NCBI GenBank assembly: GCA_046590575.1
Contig: JBKJUS010000081.1
Coordinates: forward strand, 1-11,336
DNA length: 11,336 bases
Reading direction: 5' to 3'
Source: DATLNF01 sp046590575
GTDB taxonomy: Bacteria > Actinomycetota > Actinomycetes > BP-191
This document shows, piece after piece, positions 8,831-11,336 of this stretch. Each line of letters starts with the position of its first letter. Position 1 is the first letter of the stretch. The position numbers and the translations under genes were made by a program. Under the pieces are notes generated by a model, which made no database searches, was not told the DNA's origin, and saw only the letters and a program-made list of their open reading frames with translations.

Positions 8831-8972
8831 TCCTTGCTCTCATCCGCGCCGGCGGCGGTGTAGGTCCGCAGTGCCGCTTGCGAAGCCGATCGACGTCATA
8901 ACCCCGCTCGGCCTCGTCTGCCCAGCCCCGGATGTCCTGCTCCGAGACTGGCTTGCCGTTGATCTTCTCCAT
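8796..8972 (-). pseudogene. Ribbon-helix-helix (antitoxin-like) protein, N-terminal fragment
   Basis: The ATG at 8972 opens a frame beginning MEKINGKPVSEQDIRGWADE and continuing AERGYDVDRLRKR (33 recognisable residues, 8874-8972). This is the typical start of a small actinobacterial CopG/RHH DNA-binding family, often an antitoxin, whose normal continuation is a Gly/Pro-rich linker and the RHH fold. After RKR the frame switches to an unrelated Cys/Pro/Arg sequence and stops at 8796, so the DNA-binding RHH fold itself is missing. The minus strand continues in another frame with a protein-like segment, LRTYTAAGADESKDFVMLTW, suggesting that two gene ends were joined near 8873 or that a frameshift occurred there. 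No toxin partner is visible. Confidence 0.6.
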
Positions 8973-8979
8973 GCTCAAC

Positions 8980-8990
8980 TCGTATGACGA
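8980..8990 (-). promoter_or_regulatory. Candidate operator upstream of the RHH fragment
   Basis: TCGTCATACGA on the minus strand (8980-8990) is an interrupted palindrome (TCGT-3 nt-ACGA) 7 nt upstream of the fragment's ATG. RHH proteins usually repress their own promoter through short palindromes in this position, and CATACG could serve as a -10. Only one half-size site is seen, so this is tentative. Confidence 0.25.
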
Positions 8991-9027
8991 ATTTGGTGGG
9001 TCGGCACGGCTCCTACGCCCGCACCGA

Positions 9028-9213
9028 CTACCAGCGGCGCGCCAACCATTCGGGGATGGAGGGGCGCTCGGCGCCCAGCGTCGTGTCCTTGCCGTGGCCG
9101 GGGTAGACCCACGTCTCGTCGGGGAGCTGGTCGAAGACCTTGGCTTGCAGATCGGCCATCAGCGAGTCGAAGTCCTCGGGAGATGTTGTGTTGCCAGGAC
9201 CGCCGGGGAACTC
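9028..9213 (-). pseudogene. MBL-fold hydrolase, C-terminal fragment (5'-truncated)
   Basis: The minus-strand frame contains EFPGGPGNTTSPEDFDSLMA, KVFDQLPDETWVYPGHGKDT and TLGAERPSIPEWLARRW, ending in TAG at 9028. This is the C-terminal third of a metallo-beta-lactamase-fold (glyoxalase II-like) hydrolase, including the last metal-binding histidine motif PGHGKDTTLG. Full-length relatives have about 210-240 residues; the THxHxDH metal-binding core and everything before FPGG are absent. Upstream of 9213 the frame continues into unrelated Arg-rich sequence. In actinobacteria such a gene commonly lies on the opposite strand between uvrB and uvrA (Rv1637c in M. tuberculosis), so this is a remnant of the ancestral neighbourhood. 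It cannot make a working enzyme. Confidence 0.8.
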
Positions 9214-9320
9214 CATCGCTTCTCGGGAAAGTCGCTCGCCGTCCAACCGTCGGTTGTTCCGTTCTTCGCGAGCCGTATTGCGCCCTGGGGCCAAGCGGAG
9301 CAAGAGCCTGGTATCGCGGG

Positions 9321-11336
9321 TCAGGCATTCTGGAGCAGGCGCTCGAGGTCGGCCTGGTAGCCGTACGGGAGGTGGATCATCCCCCGGTCGGCTTCGACGG
9401 CGCTTGCTAGCAAGTGGCGCTCGGCTGCATCCGGCTGGCGCAGGGCATGCTCGACGTTCAGGGCCAGCCAGATCTCGAAGTGCCGGCGGTGACGCTGCGG
9501 CTCCAGCACTGACGCGGCCGTGGCGGCGGCGAGGGGGTCAGCGACGGCACCCGCCAACCGCTCCGCGCGCAGCTGCAGCAGCGTGACGATCGGCGCCCAC
9601 CGCCCGGCGGCCCCACCCGCGAGGACCTCGGCCGCCTGCTGGGGCTGGCCCTCGTGCAGCAGCAGCAGACCACGGGTCGCGGTGTGCATCGTGCGGAGGT
9701 CGACGCTGGTGCTTCCGGCCGCGTAGCGGTCCCACCGCTCCAGCAGCGTCCGCGCCTCTGCAGGCTGGCCCAGCTCGAGCAACGCGGTAACGCACCGGCA
9801 GACGAGCAGGTGGGCGTACCAGTGGCCGGAGCGCGGCAGCTGGCCCGCGGCTTGCGCCTGGAACAGCTCGACCACCTCGTCCGGGCGCCCCAGCAGCAGC
9901 AGCGCCGTCGCGACGTTCTGCTCGGCGACGCCGACAGTCATCGAGCCGCTGACGAGGTCGCGCCGGGCGGCTGACAGCGCCCGCTCCGGATCGACGTACC
10001 GCAGGTTGATCGACTCTTGATTGTTCACGTAGTCGTGCAGAAACTCTGCGCTCCACGGACTGTCCGCAGGCACGGCCGGCAGGCGCGCCTTCCAGCGGTC
10101 GACCAGGTCGATCAGGTCGTGCGGCTCGTCACCGGCCGGCCCGTCTTGGATGTCGAGGAGCAACCACAGGTCTGCCCGGTCCAGCTCTGCGGCCACCTGC
10201 CGCAGCCGTTCCTGGTGGCCGGGCAGGACGGTCGCGCCGTACTCGCTCTCGATGGTGCAGAGGTCGTCGAGCACCATGGCCACCTCGACGCTCGCCACGT
10301 CGCACGACGCAGCCATCCGCTCGTAGACCTCGACGGCCGCGGCGACGTCGCCGATCTCCCAGGCAAGGACCTCCCCGTACTTCGTGGGGAACCTCGTGAC
10401 CCAGTCGGGGTGGGCCTGCTCCAGGGCTGTCTGCCACGCCGCGGTCAAGTGGTCCAGGTCGTCCTGCGCCACCTGCGTCCTGCGACGGTTCTGCTCCCGG
10501 CTGATGGTCCCCTCCAACTGGTGGCGGTCGGTGAACCACTGCAGGTGCCGCAGCCGGACCTGCTCGCGCTCGGATGCGGGCAGCTGCTCGGCGGCGAACG
10601 CGCGGATGCTGACGAGCAGGCCGTACCGGTCCTCGTCCTGACCGGGCAGGACCCGTACCAGGCTCTTCTCGGTGAGTCCTGCCAGGGCGTCGAACACGTC
10701 CAGGTCCTGTCCGAAGACCGCCTCGACGGTGGCGAAGTCGGCCGGACCCGGCAGTACGGACAGCCGCTGCAGCAGCAGCTTCTCCTCTGCCGACAGGTCG
10801 TCGTAGGACCAGGCGATCGTCGCCCTCAGCGTCTGGTGCCGACCCGGCATGTCCCGCGACCCGCCGGTCAGCACCGACAGCGCCTTGTCCAGCCGGGGCA
10901 GCAGCGCCTGCGGCGTCATCATCCGCACCCGGGAGGCAGCCAGCTCGATGGCCAGCGGATGACCGTCGAGCTGCTGACAGATCGCCGCCACAGCGGGGGC
11001 GTTGGCGTTGTCGACCACGAAGTCGCCGCGCACCGCTACAGCCCGGTCGACGAACAGCTGCACCGCGGCGTACGCCTCGAGGCTGTCCGCGGTAGCCACG
11101 GCATCCGCGGGTGGCAGCGTCAGCGGCGGCAGCGCGAGCTCGCGCTCCCCGCGCAGCCGCAGCGGCTCACGGCTGGTCGCCAGCACCCGCACCCCGGCAG
11201 CGCGGTCCAAGATCTGCGCCACGAACGGCGCACAGCCCAACACCTGCTCAAGGTTGTCCAAAACCAGCAGGTGTTGGGCTGTGCGCCGTTCGTGGCGCAG
11301 ATCTTGGACCGCGCTGCCGGGGTGCGGGTGCTGGCG
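9321..11336 (-). CDS. STAND/AfsR-like NB-ARC ATPase regulator, partial (5' end outside window, distal end suspect)
   Basis: This is the C-terminal part of a large signal-transduction ATPase of the type found in actinobacterial LuxR-, BTAD/SARP- or cyclase-linked regulators. Counting residue 1 from the internal TTG codon at 11261, the order is as follows. Walker B comes first, HLLVLDNLEQVL, spanning that codon. Then come the sensor motif VLATSREPLRLRGERE (27-42) and the GxPL motif LDGHPLAIELAAS (98-110). A winged-helix part follows (TLRATIAWSYDDLSAEEKLLL and LAGLTEKSLVRV, to about 210), then roughly 430 residues of Ala/Leu-rich TPR-like helices with stop TGA at 9321-9323. The N-terminal half, with Walker A and any DNA-binding or cyclase domain, is missing. 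The 11266-11336 part is an exact reverse copy of 11178-11248, so codons upstream of HLLVLDN are probably not native. The gene ends 108 bp from the MBL fragment. Its ligand and target genes cannot be inferred. Confidence 0.85.
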   Translation of the reverse strand, partial: RQHPHPGSAVQDLRHERRTAQHLLVLDNLEQVLGCAPFVAQILDRAAGVRVLATSREPLRLRGERELALPPLTLPPADAVATADSLEAYAAVQLFVDRAVAVRGDFVVDNANAPAVAAICQQLDGHPLAIELAASRVRMMTPQALLPRLDKALSVLTGGSRDMPGRHQTLRATIAWSYDDLSAEEKLLLQRLSVLPGPADFATVEAVFGQDLDVFDALAGLTEKSLVRVLPGQDEDRYGLLVSIRAFAAEQLPASEREQVRLRHLQWFTDRHQLEGTISREQNRRRTQVAQDDLDHLTAAWQTALEQAHPDWVTRFPTKYGEVLAWEIGDVAAAVEVYERMAASCDVASVEVAMVLDDLCTIESEYGATVLPGHQERLRQVAAELDRADLWLLLDIQDGPAGDEPHDLIDLVDRWKARLPAVPADSPWSAEFLHDYVNNQESINLRYVDPERALSAARRDLVSGSMTVGVAEQNVATALLLLGRPDEVVELFQAQAAGQLPRSGHWYAHLLVCRCVTALLELGQPAEARTLLERWDRYAAGSTSVDLRTMHTATRGLLLLHEGQPQQAAEVLAGGAAGRWAPIVTLLQLRAERLAGAVADPLAAATAASVLEPQRHRRHFEIWLALNVEHALRQPDAAERHLLASAVEADRGMIHLPYGYQADLERLLQNA
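11178..11336. repeat. Perfect 71-bp inverted repeat (fold-back) at the window end
   Basis: Positions 11178-11248 are the exact reverse complement of 11266-11336, with a 17-nt loop (11249-11265). All 71 pairs match, up to the last base of the window, so the right arm may continue beyond it. The left arm is in-frame coding sequence of the STAND ATPase gene on the minus strand (QVLGCAPFVAQILDRAAGVR then VLA). The right arm therefore encodes the same peptide on the plus strand. Probably a chimeric or assembly fold-back; a real inverted duplication is possible. Confidence 0.95.

Larger units (their letters stand above)
8603..9320. other. 718-bp region without an intact gene (gene debris)
   Basis: No complete credible gene is present on either strand between the small ABM-like gene and the STAND gene. 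All open frames are short or have no recognisable protein character. What can be recognised is on the minus strand: a ribbon-helix-helix N-terminal fragment (8874-8972), an MBL-fold C-terminal fragment (9028-9213), and a second unidentified frame (8734 to about 8870). There are also two copies of a 20-bp direct repeat. The region reads as a decayed or recombined junction. Confidence 0.7.

Noticed and set aside
8686..8901. Plus-strand open frame of 71 codons starting MSKKTHQTAAS
   Set aside because: No ribosome site or family resemblance, and it overlaps the better-supported minus-strand fragment and both repeat-related frames.
8603..9320. Search for tRNA genes, an insertion-sequence transposase or a CRISPR array in the non-coding stretch
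   Set aside because: No tRNA-like cloverleaf arms, no transposase motifs, no terminal inverted repeats and no regularly spaced repeats were seen.

Overview
The window is high-GC DNA from an actinobacterium. This rests on the GC-rich codon use, the GTG starts, close matches to actinobacterial forms of RpsA, UvrB and PolA, and a gene order (polA, methyltransferase, rpsA, coaE, uvrB) that I recall from Streptomyces and mycobacteria. Genus cannot be decided from the sequence alone. The window starts inside polA and ends inside a large regulatory ATPase gene, so both end genes are partial.

Layout. Positions 1-513 hold the C-terminal polymerase part of DNA polymerase I. Next comes a stand-alone alanyl-tRNA editing protein of the AlaX type (572-1309, +). 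It converges on a class I SAM-dependent methyltransferase (1370-2302, -). The methyltransferase is divergent from rpsA (2535-4121, +), whose 232-bp upstream region holds a good sigma-70-like promoter and a 10-bp leader hairpin touching the likely Shine-Dalgarno. coaE (4157-4756) follows 35 bp after rpsA. Then come a membrane-anchored or secreted protein resembling a glycoside hydrolase barrel (4887-6080), uvrB (6132-8243) and a small ABM-like protein (8312-8602). Together these form a conserved housekeeping block: DNA replication and repair (polA, uvrB), translation and its fidelity (rpsA, AlaX) and CoA synthesis (coaE).

From about 8603 the character changes. Positions 8603-9320 hold no intact gene, only debris on the minus strand. 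There is an N-terminal fragment of a ribbon-helix-helix (antitoxin-like) protein, a C-terminal fragment of an MBL-fold hydrolase of the type usually found between uvrB and uvrA, and two copies of a 20-bp direct repeat. Behind the debris lies the 3' part of a STAND/AfsR-like ATPase regulator gene (minus strand, 9321 to the window edge). This looks like a recombination scar where the uvrB-MBL-uvrA neighbourhood was broken and accessory DNA joined.

The last 159 bases form a perfect fold-back: two 71-bp inverted arms around a 17-nt loop, centred on the Walker B codons of the ATPase gene. It is most simply an assembly or amplification artefact at a contig end, seeded by a short natural palindrome, though a real inverted duplication cannot be excluded. 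Protein or coding claims beyond about position 11265 should not be trusted. I found no convincing new multi-gene system. The most notable points are the fold-back end, the broken uvrB-MBL locus, the rpsA leader and the uncharacterised exported hydrolase-like protein.
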